A stretch of 58,836 bases of DNA from Trichomonas tenax (GCA_023091735.1 JALKBU010000226.1:1-58836); one strand, 5' to 3'. Positions 21,443-30,980 are shown, counted from the stretch's first letter. Notes: generated from the letters alone by a model not told the origin. Translations and numbers: made by a program.

Positions 21443-22474
21443 GTGAAAGTATTCGTTACAGGCTGTCTCCACGGTGAATGGGACCTTCTCGTGAACACTG
21501 TGAACGCACTGGCAGAAGATGGTACCATAATGGACTTTATTTTGGTAACTGGTGATTGCCAAACATTTCGATTCGAAGAAGATATGAAATCTTTTACAGC
21601 TCCGCTGAAATATCACAAAATGGGATCTTTTTACAAGATTTATAATGGCGAATCTTGTTTACCTTGCCCAGCAATTATTATTGGAGGCAACCACGAAGCT
21701 TCAGACTTGCTCCACCAACTTCCTTTCGGAGGTTGGATTGCTCCCAATGTGTTTTACCTTGGTAGAGCCGGTCAAGTTATTATAGGTGATGTTTTAATTA
21801 GCGGCGTTAGTGGCTTATACAAGACCGAAAACTATTACACTAAGGTGAGTGAAACATTTCCACTGAGAACAGTCGGTGATATGCATACTGCATATGCAAT
21901 GCGTGCATTTTCTGATTTTCAGCTTTTCGGACTTAAAACAACACAGATAATGATGTCTCATGACTGGCCTTCTACAATACCATCGAAATTCGGCCGTAAA
22001 TATCTGATGCTTCGAAGAAAAGATTTAGTCGAATCAGATAAACAAAACACGTTTGGTCTTCCTATGGGAATGAAGTTTATCGAGACAGTAAAGCCCTCAA
22101 CATGGTTCTCATCGCATCATCATATCAATTTCCATGCACAACTTACGAAAGAAACGAATTTCATTGCTCTTCCGAAGCCAACACGTTCAGATTGGTTCAT
22201 AGTGGCTGACGTTGATGGCAAGATGGGTCCAGTTAGATACACAGGACAGTGGATTTCTATCCTCAAAGCAACAGGAAAATTCATGGAAGATCCATCTCTC
22301 CTTAATTGTGATTGGAAGAAGCTATGGGCTGAAATTGGACCTATTCCTGAATCAGATCCCGTTGACCCAGAACCATACAACGTGGACCCTGTCAAGATAA
22401 CAGTTGCTTTTTGTCAAAAGCATGGTATCTATTGTCCAAACGATGAAATCAGGCCATTAATTAATCCTCAATAA
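21443..22474 (+). CDS. DBR1: RNA lariat debranching enzyme; start codon appears lost
   Basis: About 344 residues, colinear with the Dbr1 metallophosphoesterase that cuts the 2'-5' bond of intron lariats in the nucleus. Conserved pieces: VFVTGCLHGEWD (metal-site Cys and His, in the GCxHG position of Dbr1), GDCQTFR, IIGGNHEAS, FGGWIAPNVFYLG, MMSHDWP, and STWFSSHHH with its metal-binding histidines. The C-terminal tail is short. No ATG opens the frame: the codon right after the initiator and a TAA-AAA is ATA (21440-21442), followed by GTG (21443) and then AAA GTA TTC. The next in-frame ATG (codon about 30) would delete the Cys/His metal ligands. So this is either an ATG-to-ATA lesion, non-AUG initiation, or a sequencing error. 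A functional enzyme would imply that introns persist in this organism. Confidence 0.9.
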   Translation: MKVFVTGCLHGEWDLLVNTVNALAEDGTIMDFILVTGDCQTFRFEEDMKSFTAPLKYHKMGSFYKIYNGESCLPCPAIIIGGNHEASDLLHQLPFGGWIAPNVFYLGRAGQVIIGDVLISGVSGLYKTENYYTKVSETFPLRTVGDMHTAYAMRAFSDFQLFGLKTTQIMMSHDWPSTIPSKFGRKYLMLRRKDLVESDKQNTFGLPMGMKFIETVKPSTWFSSHHHINFHAQLTKETNFIALPKPTRSDWFIVADVDGKMGPVRYTGQWISILKATGKFMEDPSLLNCDWKKLWAEIGPIPESDPVDPEPYNVDPVKITVAFCQKHGIYCPNDEIRPLINPQ

Positions 22475-23178
22475 ACATTCATTTATATGTATCTACATCA
22501 CATCTAAAAAAAATAGATTTCTAAGTTTAGAGTAACAAACAAATGGTATCACCGGGATGACTCTTACTCTAATATGTTAACAATCTTCTTTAACTTTTAT
22601 TTGCTCCTTCATTAAGCAATGAAAAATCTAATATCAAAGAATATTTGTCATCAATCAATGTGAAGATCTTATGAATTTGTGTGTGGACATGATTTATAAT
22701 ATTGATTATGGTATCAATCAATGAATGATTGAGTTCAAATCCAAGGACATTAAAGTCTCAGAGAAAAGATGTGCATGTTCATTTTCTTTATGGTTTGTGA
22801 TCACAGAATTATGCAGCTATTCCTAGATGAGATATTTAACTCTTCGCATCCGACTTAGAAGGCTTTGTTGAATTTATTTTTCCAATGTATCATCATAATA
22901 AAAATTTCGATGTTTTTGATTAATATATCTAATGATAAGGAGCATTGATTGATAGTGTGTGGAACTCCGATATCTATAACATACAATGGAACTGAAATTA
23001 TTGATTCAAAGTTTGTAAAAATTTACATGACATATTTTTATTTTTGCCATGTAAAATAGTATAATTTCATTTATTTTTTGAATTTTTCAAGAAAAGTGTG
23101 ATATGTAGGTTATGAAAATCCGAATTTTGTATAAAAATATTTATTTGTAAAAACCGTCACCAAAAATACAAATAATCA
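22475..23178. other. AT-rich intergenic region
   Basis: No gene recognised. The motifs TTTACATGACA (23024-23034) and GCCATGTAAA (23046-23055) face each other about 125-155 bp before the phosphatase ATG. GTCACCAAAAATA just before the ATG is a likely initiator variant; the same GTCACCAAAA precedes RRP40. Confidence 0.6.
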
Positions 23179-24117
23179 ATGACTTTTAATCCAGACACAA
23201 TTTTAGAGAAAATCACAGCGCGCCCTCCAGTCCCAATCACGCAGGAGGAAGTTTTCGCCGCCTGTGAGAAAGTTACGGAGCTTCTCGTGCAAGAAGGAAA
23301 TGTTCTTCAACTATCGAGCCCAATTATCGTTGTCGGCGATATCCACGGCCAGCTGTACGACTTTTTGGAGATTTTTAATATGGAAGCGCCGCCTCCGTTC
23401 TCTAAATACTTGTTTTTGGGCGATTACGTCGACCGCGGCTACTACAGCCTCGAAGTTCTGATGTATCTCGTCTGCCTCAAGATAAAGTACCCATCTCATG
23501 TATATTTACTTCGCGGTAATCACGAAAGTAGTTCAATCACGTTCACTTACGGCTTTTATCAAGAATGCCTCGAGAAATTCGGAAATTCCGTCGTATGCCA
23601 GACTTGCTGCAATATGTTTAACTTTCTTCCGATTGCTGCATTAATAGGAACGAATGTTTTCTGCTGCCACGGTGGATTGTCTCCTTCCATTCACCTCATA
23701 GAACAGATCAACTCTATTCACAGATTCTGCGAACCTATCATGAAAGGACCATTATCCGATCTTTTATGGTCAGATCCAGAAAAAGTCATCTCTGGATTCC
23801 AAATATCACCACGTGGTGACGGCTATTTATTCGGTCCTGATGTTACTGCAAGATTCCATCATCTTAATAAAACGCAAACAATGATTCGCGCGCATCAACT
23901 TGTCAAGCAAGGATACGACTTCCAATTCGATAATCAGGTACTAACTGTTTGGTCTGCACCAAACTATGGCTACAAACCAACAAATTACGCGTCTATTTGC
24001 ACAGTTTCACATAAAGGATCACAAACTTCACTCGATTTCAATGTTTACGCTGCAGTTCCGCAATCTGAAAGAGTCATTCCACCTAGCAAATCTGTTCTGT
24101 CCCAATACTTTGTTTAA
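23179..24117 (+). CDS. PP2A/PP4/PP6-type serine/threonine phosphatase catalytic subunit
   Basis: 312 residues, the normal length of a PP2A-like catalytic subunit. All PPP metal and catalytic motifs are intact: GDIHG (53-57), GDYVDRG (81-87), LRGNHES (111-117), the HGG of CCHGGLSP (about 160-166), and RAHQLV. SAPNYGY matches the SAPNYCY of PP2A. The C-terminus ends QYFV, where PP2A, PP4 and PP6 end in YFL; the terminal Leu is the carboxymethylation site of LCMT1 in other eukaryotes, so Val here is a notable change. Likely soluble, in cytoplasm or nucleus, acting with scaffold and B-type regulatory subunits encoded elsewhere. The split between PP2A, PP4 and PP6 cannot be settled by eye. Confidence 0.92.
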   Translation: MTFNPDTILEKITARPPVPITQEEVFAACEKVTELLVQEGNVLQLSSPIIVVGDIHGQLYDFLEIFNMEAPPPFSKYLFLGDYVDRGYYSLEVLMYLVCLKIKYPSHVYLLRGNHESSSITFTYGFYQECLEKFGNSVVCQTCCNMFNFLPIAALIGTNVFCCHGGLSPSIHLIEQINSIHRFCEPIMKGPLSDLLWSDPEKVISGFQISPRGDGYLFGPDVTARFHHLNKTQTMIRAHQLVKQGYDFQFDNQVLTVWSAPNYGYKPTNYASICTVSHKGSQTSLDFNVYAAVPQSERVIPPSKSVLSQYFV

Positions 24118-24796
24118 GTTCATACTACAAAATATTAACTGTTATTTAAAAAGACTGATGATTAACAAAATTATGTGTTGTTTTCGGATTGATATTATTC
24201 TATTCATAAAAGATCTTATTTTAAGCCTAATTTTTATGAATTTTTTTCTTATGCTGCGTAATATAAACACAATGTTCTTCTGTTCTCGCATCGCCTTTCT
24301 GATGGTTATTTCACAATCACATGATTCTATATAAATGAATTTTATATAGAAAACTTGTTGTTATCAATAATTAATAGGGAAATTTTATTTCTCAAGTTCT
24401 GTTCAGTATGTACATGCAATCTTGTTTTTAGTTTTTAATAATTCTCTCTTTGGCTGTGTTTTCCTTTCTAATTGTGATATGATATATTCTCCATGCCTTT
24501 TGCACGTGATTCTATCATATAAACTTTGCCTAGAAATTGTTTTTTGATAAACATATAGAATTGGTTTTCTTATAAAAGTCAACTTTATGATAAATTATCA
24601 TTAAACTTATCGATAAAAGCTAAAATCTAGTTGATCTACAGCATTTAAGAATCATAAATGTTGCTTTATACATCGAAAAATGTTAAAATCGCAAAAAATG
24701 ATTTTAAAAAAACTGTGTAAAATTGATTGGCCTTATTTTGATAGCTATATTCACCTCCAATAAATATTTGTTTGCCCCTACATATTTAGTAACATA
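24118..24796. other. AT-rich intergenic region
   Basis: No gene recognised. The open frame running from the phosphatase 3' end is AT-driven and unconvincing. Confidence 0.65.
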
Positions 24797-25780
24797 ATGG
24801 AATTGGATTTTTTCAGCAAATATTATCCACAAATGAACTTTCCGAAGGACCCGTATTTCGAGAGCGGCCAAGTGGATGTATTTGCGAAGTTTAATAACTT
24901 CATTTTCAAATCTCAAAAAGATACCATTAATATTCTTTTCCGCGACCAATCTCTCCAGTTTTTAAATCATAGTGGTTTAAAGGGATTTCGTGTCGATAAC
25001 AAAACTTCACGGCTTTCTTTTTTTTCAAATTCACAATTCAATTTCGTTAAATACTTCAAAGATGCTGCAATAAAAATAGCCAACAATACTGCATTAATAA
25101 AGCTACACTATTATGATAATGATAGAGAAGTTCCTGCAAATTTAAATTTTTTGTATGGAATAATTGAAGGATCACCAGGCTTAGAGTGGAACTTCAGCTG
25201 CCGTTTAGGTGAAGTATCAATTTCTTTAATTCGTGACACTTATAGATTATATTCTTCAATTTTTATCAGCGGTGCTACTATTGGTGCAGCTTTAACTGAT
25301 AACGCTGGAGCGGGTAATGGATACATATATGGTAAATACGTTTACAAGAATCATCCAACGAGACCGACAACAATTAAAGCTGCATCAGTTATCGAACCTG
25401 ATGATTTTTACTTTTACACATCAATTGAAAATATATACCTAAAACCAATAGATACGTTTCTTTCATATCATGCAAAATATGGAATGCAGCGAAATATGCT
25501 TGTTATTGCTGATATTCTTCAAAGTAAAACAGCATCATTGAGGATCTTCTCAAACCACCAAGAATCGACAACTTTTTCCATTACTGTTCAAGCAACACCA
25601 AAGCTTGAAATTTCAATGAATCAAATTTATTCTTATATTGGAAAGCCATGCTTCTCATTTAACTATGATAGCGAATCAGTCAGTTCAAAGAAATCCGTTC
25701 AAGAATATATCCACAATTTTTGTGCAAATTCAAAATTCTTTAACAAACTGTTTCCTCAGAAGTCAGAAAGTACAAAATAA
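24797..25780 (+). CDS. hypothetical protein, possible hydrogenosomal beta-barrel (Tom40/VDAC-like)
   Basis: 327 residues with no alpha-helical membrane segment and no signal peptide. From residue 30 on, the chain alternates hydrophobic and polar residues in short strands separated by turns (e.g. VDVFAKFNNFIFKS, TINILFRDQSLQFL, ASLRIFSNHQESTTFSITV), with many aromatic residues at strand ends. This is the look of a mitochondrial porin-3 or Tom40 barrel. Trichomonad hydrogenosomes carry highly diverged outer-membrane barrels of similar size (for example the Hmp35/36 and Tom40-like groups), so that is the leading guess. I see no diagnostic motif, and a soluble all-beta protein remains possible. 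Confidence 0.75.
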   Translation: MELDFFSKYYPQMNFPKDPYFESGQVDVFAKFNNFIFKSQKDTINILFRDQSLQFLNHSGLKGFRVDNKTSRLSFFSNSQFNFVKYFKDAAIKIANNTALIKLHYYDNDREVPANLNFLYGIIEGSPGLEWNFSCRLGEVSISLIRDTYRLYSSIFISGATIGAALTDNAGAGNGYIYGKYVYKNHPTRPTTIKAASVIEPDDFYFYTSIENIYLKPIDTFLSYHAKYGMQRNMLVIADILQSKTASLRIFSNHQESTTFSITVQATPKLEISMNQIYSYIGKPCFSFNYDSESVSSKKSVQEYIHNFCANSKFFNKLFPQKSESTK

Positions 25781-26139
25781 ACCACATCCAGCCGTTAGAT
25801 CTGAATGAAGTAATATCAAGTCACAAATTCGAATCAAATATACTTTTTGACATATTGAGTTGTTCTTATTTGTTCTAAATGTTAAACATATATAAACATT
25901 CATTAACTTTTACCAAATACATCATTTTATTAGCATAAATTGAAGATTTATTGTTCTTTGATGAAAAATTGCGATTTTAGAACAGAAAGTGATATGTATT
26001 ATCTACTATTGGATGCACTGATATAATATCTAGTTATATTATATGATTACTATGAATATTCAAAGAAAGAAAAAAAAATTCATAAATGTTGAATGAAATT
26101 TGAGGATTTGTAATAAACTATATATGAGGTCTTTTAATT
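25781..26139. other. AT-rich intergenic region
   Basis: Convergent 3' ends of the putative barrel gene and the 97-residue membrane protein; nothing else recognised. Confidence 0.65.
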
Positions 26140-26433
26140 TTAAACAAGAGGATCAGGGTCCAATGCACTTTGGACAAGTTTCTTGTATCTCAGGTTTCTA
26201 ATGATAAAGAATGCTGCAACAGCAATAATTGCAACACCTATAATCGAACAAGTGACAATAATTGTTATTTCCTTTTTGGTTAATCCAGATTTTGATTCGC
26301 CTGGCTGATCTGTGTATGGATTTATCCACGATGCTGTTTCAGTGGGCCACTTGACCACAGGCGGAGGTGAATCCCACGACTGAGTGGGTGATGGCCAATA
26401 TGTGGCCACCATTAATCCAAGAAGGATTATCAT
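26140..26433 (-). CDS. small type I membrane protein, 97 residues
   Basis: An N-terminal hydrophobic stretch (MIILLGLMVATYW) looks like a signal peptide. About 35 residues of Pro/Trp/Ser-rich ectodomain follow, then one membrane helix (about 53-76: EITIIVTCSIIGVAIIAVAAFFII) and a short basic tail with RYKKLVQSALDPDPLV. YKKL fits the Yxx-hydrophobic sorting signal. The family is unknown. Trichomonads have many single-pass surface proteins with short tails, and this may be a miniature or a remnant tail of a larger one. Two TTACATGACA-type motifs lie 60-90 bp upstream. The stop is within TAAA. Confidence 0.65.
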   Translation of the reverse strand: MIILLGLMVATYWPSPTQSWDSPPPVVKWPTETASWINPYTDQPGESKSGLTKKEITIIVTCSIIGVAIIAVAAFFIIRNLRYKKLVQSALDPDPLV

Positions 26434-27484
26434 TCTGTCACTTTTACAAAAAAACTATGCTTTGTCATTCATTTTACATTTACTGTTTTGACAATTACAT
26501 GACAAAAATATTTACATGACATTTTGTCAATTACAGATCATATAACAATGCCAATAATACATTCCAATAGACTAGTAATTTCACAAAAGATACTAAACTT
26601 TTTTGAATATATATTATTTTCAAAATTTTATAAATTGGTTTTAAGTATTTTTGAATTTCAAATCCATTACAGCTGACTCGAAATCATAGGCTAATAGACA
26701 ATTAAAGGTTATAAACTTAGAATATTAATTTTCGAATTTATTTTTCTCAACAAGAATAGACTTCCCATAGTACAAATGCTGAAGGAGTAAATTTTATCGA
26801 AGATCCGGTTCCATAGAGTATCTAAAAATGCTGATATATCAGTGTATAAAATAGTTCAATCTTCGAAAATTATCTTTCATAAGAGAGAAACATTACGATT
26901 TCTATAGATGCCATGACGCTTGATCACATTTGTACTTATTGAAAATTCATAATAAGAGATTTTCATTTCGAGTTGTTCGTCTTGTAAGTCTGGTCGTAGG
27001 TGGTTTCATCAAAAATCGAAAGCATTGTTGTTTTCGAGCTGTTTTGGCGTCCAGAATAGTTCAATATCAATATTTCGCAAATTTCTCAGTTGAATAGGAG
27101 TAACGGAAGAATGCTTGGTCAACACTCTCTTAGGTTCTCACACTGTGGACAGTGTTAGAGTACTTGTTGAAGATATATATATCTCTGACGAATAAACTGA
27201 GCGTCAGCACTTGTTTCGGATCAGCACAATGACCATTGATGTAGCTGCGAAAGTTAAGATTACGTATAAAATTCTCTAAAACCTGAAAATAATATCCGAT
27301 CAATTATCAGAAGTCAAATGGTTGATGAAATAAAGCCACAGGACCACGAAGCAAGAACCAAAGAAGCTATGTTTCAACCCCAATGACTTCTAAGAGTGTT
27401 AAATGAGAAAGGAATTTGTAATATTCGCCTTTTTTTGAAAATGGGGATCATCAAAAAGGTGACAAGTCATATCATTTTTTTATA
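26434..27484. other. intergenic region, about 1 kb
   Basis: Contains paired TGTCATGTAA(A/T) motifs (read on the minus strand) near the 97-residue gene. The part from about 26990 to 27290 is less AT-rich and has a moderately long open stretch on the minus strand interrupted by stops; it may be a coding relic but I cannot name it. TCATATCATTTTT just before 27485 is a likely initiator for the dipeptidase. Confidence 0.5.
26494..26521 (-). promoter_or_regulatory. paired TGTCATGTAA(A/T) motifs upstream of the 97-residue membrane protein
   Basis: Read on the minus strand, two motif copies start 17 bp apart, 61-88 bp before the ATG at 26433 and in the sense direction. TTGTCAATTAC follows as a possible third, weaker copy. 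Confidence 0.5.
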
Positions 27485-28906
27485 ATGAACACAGAAGAGT
27501 GTATCAAGTACTGTGAGAAGGCGTGGTCAGAGGGCGGTTTTGCTCTCGAGGGTCTCAAGGGCATCATCAAGATCCCAAACCTCTCACCAGGCTACGACGA
27601 GCACTATTATGAGAACGGATTAGTCTATAAGGCACTTCATTACATGGCAGACTGGATCAAGGCACAGAATTTGAAGGGCTGCAAGATCACGACCTTCGAG
27701 GAGCCAAAAAAGGAGCCACTCCTTATGGTCGAAATCGAATCTACAGCCGACCATAATGTTCCAGCCGTCCTTACATACGGACATCTTGACAAGATGCCAC
27801 ACTTAGACGCTGCTGGCTGGTCAACAGGCGGCGCTACTGTTCCTGTCGTCCGCGGAAACAAGATCTACGGCCGTGGCTCTAACGATGACTGTTACGAGGG
27901 CTTCTTAGTCATCACAGCCATAAAGTACCTCCAGGAGCACAACCTTCCACATCCAAAGATCACAATGCTCATGGAAACAGGCGAAGAGTCTGGTGATGAC
28001 GAAATCATCAACTACCTCGACAAGCTCCGCGAGCACATCGGCGAGGTCGGCGTTATCATGGTCATCGACGCTGAGGCTGAGGACTACAAGACAGTTTGGT
28101 GCTGCAAGTCACTTCGTGGTGTCGCTATGGGCGTCCTCGAGGTCCAGCACCTTTCCACACCATGCCACTCAGGTATGGCTACAGGCCTCGTCCCAGATAC
28201 GTTCCGTATCGCTAGAATGCTCATCTCTCGCATCGAGGACGAGCAGACAGGCGAAATCAAGCTCAAGGAGGCCCACGTCGAGATCCCACAGAACCGCATC
28301 GACCAGTGCCACGAGATTGCTAAGCAGCTTGGTGCTGCTTCCGTCGAGATCGTTTCTCCACTCCCAGGCGCTCAACTTCTATCTAAGGACTACGGTGAGC
28401 TCTTAATCAACAAGGCTTGGAAGCCAGGTCTCGCTGTCACAGGCCAGGCTGGTCTCCCAATCATCTCTGAGGGCTCCAACGTCATCCGTACAACAACAGG
28501 CCTCAAGCTCTCACTTCGTCTTCCACCAGGCGTCGACTCTGAGAAGGCACTCGAGGCTATGAAGAACGAGCTCATCCGCGACCCACCCTACGGTGCTAAG
28601 GTCACATTCAAGTCCCTCGGTGCAGGCAATGGTTGGAACGGCCTCGACTTCGATGCTAAGACAGAGGCTGCTCTCGAAGGTGCTTCCAAGGAAGTCTTCG
28701 GACAGAAGCCACTCTACTACGGCGAAGGTGGCTCCATCCCACTCTGTAACAAGCTCCAGACACTCTGGCCAGAGGCCCAGATCATCGTCACAGGTGCTGC
28801 TGGCACAGACTCCAACCCACACGGCTATGACGAGTCACTCAACATCGAGTACACAGGAAAGTTTGCCGCTGTATTCACAAAGTTCCTTGGTGACATCAGC
28901 AAGTAA
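27485..28906 (+). CDS. M20-family metallopeptidase (cytosolic non-specific dipeptidase-like)
   Basis: 473 residues, the standard length for CNDP-type M20 dipeptidases, which hydrolyse dipeptides in the cytosol using two divalent metals. Seen: GHLDKMP (His100, Asp102; the HxD metal/catalytic pair), GRGSNDDCYEG (bridging Asp in 134-135), METGEESG (Glu167 catalytic base, Glu168 metal), VIDAEAED for the next metal Asp, the dimerisation-domain lid region with its histidine (CHSG), and YGEGGSIPL near the C-terminus. There is no signal peptide or presequence. Codons are strongly C-ending (ATC, CTC, TTC, AAG), unlike neighbouring AT-rich genes, which suggests high expression. It stands alone between AT-rich spacers and ends with TAAA. 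Confidence 0.93.
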   Translation: MNTEECIKYCEKAWSEGGFALEGLKGIIKIPNLSPGYDEHYYENGLVYKALHYMADWIKAQNLKGCKITTFEEPKKEPLLMVEIESTADHNVPAVLTYGHLDKMPHLDAAGWSTGGATVPVVRGNKIYGRGSNDDCYEGFLVITAIKYLQEHNLPHPKITMLMETGEESGDDEIINYLDKLREHIGEVGVIMVIDAEAEDYKTVWCCKSLRGVAMGVLEVQHLSTPCHSGMATGLVPDTFRIARMLISRIEDEQTGEIKLKEAHVEIPQNRIDQCHEIAKQLGAASVEIVSPLPGAQLLSKDYGELLINKAWKPGLAVTGQAGLPIISEGSNVIRTTTGLKLSLRLPPGVDSEKALEAMKNELIRDPPYGAKVTFKSLGAGNGWNGLDFDAKTEAALEGASKEVFGQKPLYYGEGGSIPLCNKLQTLWPEAQIIVTGAAGTDSNPHGYDESLNIEYTGKFAAVFTKFLGDISK

Positions 28907-29809
28907 ATTCCAGCATTTAGTTTCTTTCTAAGTCAAGTTCTAAACCAACCATTTGGACATAATTTTGATTTTTTTTCAGAGAAAACGATGTGGAAAATGT
29001 GTCATTTTACGAAATAAAATGGAAAATTTACTACTTTACATGTCATAATTTTTCATGTATTATCGAAAATCTCTTTGATTTCATCATCAATAAGCGACTT
29101 TGTTTGGCATACAATAGAGCCATAAAAAGTTGGATACATGTTTAAGAAAGTTAGCAAAAATTTGAAATTTTCTAGAATTCTTTATTCAAATATGATAATT
29201 ATATTATTTAGAAGGGTCAAATGAGGAAAATAAGAAATGAATCTTCATGTGTGAATGCTTCAGCCTTGAAAATATCAGTAAAATTGTTAATAAATTTATC
29301 ACTGATATTTTGGAATACTTAGTATTCAATACTATCAAATAGTGGTGCCATCACTGAACCTATGAACAATATTGAAGTCGCGACATACTCTGAAGGTTCC
29401 TAAAATTATTTCTTCATCTTCCCACATTGATATGTGGAACTCCAATATGACATAGTACTGACGAGGATATCCTTTCGTATTGATAATATCCATAACAGTC
29501 CAGCAACATGATTTTAATATCATAGCATAAATACTCAAGGCAAAGCAAATTTTTGACCGCTTCTTTTAGATATAATACTGAATGGAAAGGTACAACTCCA
29601 TCAATCACCAAAAACTTATGTTTTTATATCTAAATTTATCAACACAAAACTAAATACCTCTGAAATAATTTGTTGATTCCATATTCAGAATAAAACTCTG
29701 TTTTAATGCAATCACTCTACGTAGAAGACATTAGAATTCGATGTAATTAGGTCTGCATATTCTGATTTTAATTATTTCATGAAGATTTCGAACAAAAATG
29801 ATATTTATG
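28907..29809. other. AT-rich intergenic region
   Basis: No gene recognised. One TTTACATGTCA motif lies at 29035-29045. Minus-strand open frames at about 29335-29611 are short and unidentified. Confidence 0.6.
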
Positions 29810-29836
29810 TTTGTCACTTTTAATAAAAGTGACAAA
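29810..29836. promoter_or_regulatory. perfect palindrome built from two facing TCACTTTT initiators
   Basis: A 27-bp perfect palindrome (13-bp arms around a central base) made of TTTGTCACTTTTA and its complement, ending 5 bp before the bromodomain ATG at 29842. The TCACTTTTA on each strand matches the trichomonad initiator, so the site could start transcription both ways. Confidence 0.6.
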
Positions 29837-29841
29837 ATCAG

Positions 29842-30501
29842 ATGGATATCAAAGTTACCGATTTAGTTGCTGCAAAAATGACAGCAATAACGAGCGAATT
29901 TATCAAAGACCCAATTGCAAATATATTCGTCAATCCTTTTGTTCCTGATGAAACAATCGCAGATTCTTACTATAAAATTGTTAAGACTCCTATGGATTTA
30001 AAGTCATTAAAGAAAGGAATTTCAGATGGAAAATACAAAACAATATCGCAATGGGTAAAAGATTTTAATCTCATCTTCGAAAATGCAATAAATTATAACG
30101 GGCAAGAATCGCTGATTGGCGGATGTGCCAAATACTTACAAAACAGATTAGAACAGAAAGTAAAGGACCTAGAATATCAAAATTTGAAGACTTTCGAAGA
30201 TCAACTTATTAAATTAAGAAATAAACTCACTCTTTTAATGGCAAATCCACCAGTAAAGAGTGGAATACGACCACAGATACAGGATCTTGAAATACCTGCA
30301 AATGATTGGTCAGTTACTAGACTTCACAGCTTAATGGACAAATTAAATGAATTAAACAAAGAAAAGCCTAACGAAAAGATTCTTGCGGCACTTGGCATTA
30401 ATATGGCCAAAGAAAATCCTCAAGATGTTAATATTAACTTAAATAGGTTGTCAAGATCACAGTTATTAGAATTAGAAAAAGTTGTTATGTCCCCTCAATA
30501 A
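29842..30501 (+). CDS. minimal bromodomain plus NET-like (BET-type) protein
   Basis: 219 residues. Residues about 8-105 form a bromodomain: the ZA region has NPFVPDE followed by YYKIVKTPMDLKSLKKGI, and helix B carries NAINYN (81-86), whose last Asn binds acetyl-lysine. The classical WPF shelf Trp is replaced (VNPF). A short coiled helix follows (110-135). The C-terminus NINLNRLSRSQLLELEKVV (about 195-213) resembles the end of the NET/ET domain of BET proteins (D-x-L-x-T-L-x-E-L-x-x-x-V). A BET protein with one bromodomain and a compact NET would read acetylated histones and recruit effectors in the nucleus. The bromodomain call is firm; the NET call is tentative. Confidence 0.88.
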   Translation: MDIKVTDLVAAKMTAITSEFIKDPIANIFVNPFVPDETIADSYYKIVKTPMDLKSLKKGISDGKYKTISQWVKDFNLIFENAINYNGQESLIGGCAKYLQNRLEQKVKDLEYQNLKTFEDQLIKLRNKLTLLMANPPVKSGIRPQIQDLEIPANDWSVTRLHSLMDKLNELNKEKPNEKILAALGINMAKENPQDVNINLNRLSRSQLLELEKVVMSPQ

Positions 30502-30773
30502 AATTTGCTTATCTGTTTAATACTAAAAATATAATTTATTAAAATCTTTTTTTAAAACAAACAAAACAGATATCGCTTACCAGGGCTTAAATATTCCATA
30601 TTGCGTTTTGGCTTGGACTATATTATGAAAATTTTGAATATTATATTTTCTTGTATGGATGGAATAAATCAACTTGATTTTACAACAGTTCATGGTGGAT
30701 ATTGTATGCATAATAACGAATGAAAATATTCCGATGTAAATAAAACTTGAAATTCAAAATCGAGACAAATGTT

Positions 30774-30980
30774 TCAATTTGTTGGGTCAGAAAGTCCAGG
30801 AATGCACGAATCAACAATTTTCAGAATTTCTTCATTATCTTGTCCTTCTGGCCAATAATTATCATCTTTAACTTTATTAAATTCCTGTATCATTGTGGAG
30901 TACATGGCCATAAATGAAGGAACTTCAACAGTAACGCCATCACTGCACTGAATGAAGATCTTATTTTGCTTTTCTTCCAT
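30774..30980 (-). CDS. short Skp1/Elongin C-like protein or fragment
   Basis: 68 residues from the ATG at 30980; upstream codons in frame are AT-rich leader. KIFIQCSDGVTVEVPSFMAMYSTMI resembles the first strands and helix of the Skp1/Elongin-C BTB fold (I-x-L-x-SSDG-x-x-F-x-V-x-x-x-x-A-x-x-S-x-T-I). The C-terminal half of the fold that binds F-box or VHL-type partners is missing, so this is either a degenerate fragment or a distinct miniature protein. Motif TGTCATGTAAAA sits 42 bp upstream. Confidence 0.5.
   Translation of the reverse strand: MEEKQNKIFIQCSDGVTVEVPSFMAMYSTMIQEFNKVKDDNYWPEGQDNEEILKIVDSCIPGLSDPTN

Noticed and set aside
22735..22765. GAGTTCAAATCC resembling a tRNA T-loop
   Set aside because: The flanking bases cannot form a T-stem, and no acceptor, D or anticodon arms fit; no tRNA is called in the window.
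26990..27290. Possible minus-strand coding relic upstream of the dipeptidase
   Set aside because: About 55 open codons between stops and no recognisable family; not distinguishable from chance by eye.
27993..28406. 137-residue Ser-rich ORF inside the dipeptidase gene
   Set aside because: Out-of-frame shadow of the M20 frame, with no independent evidence.
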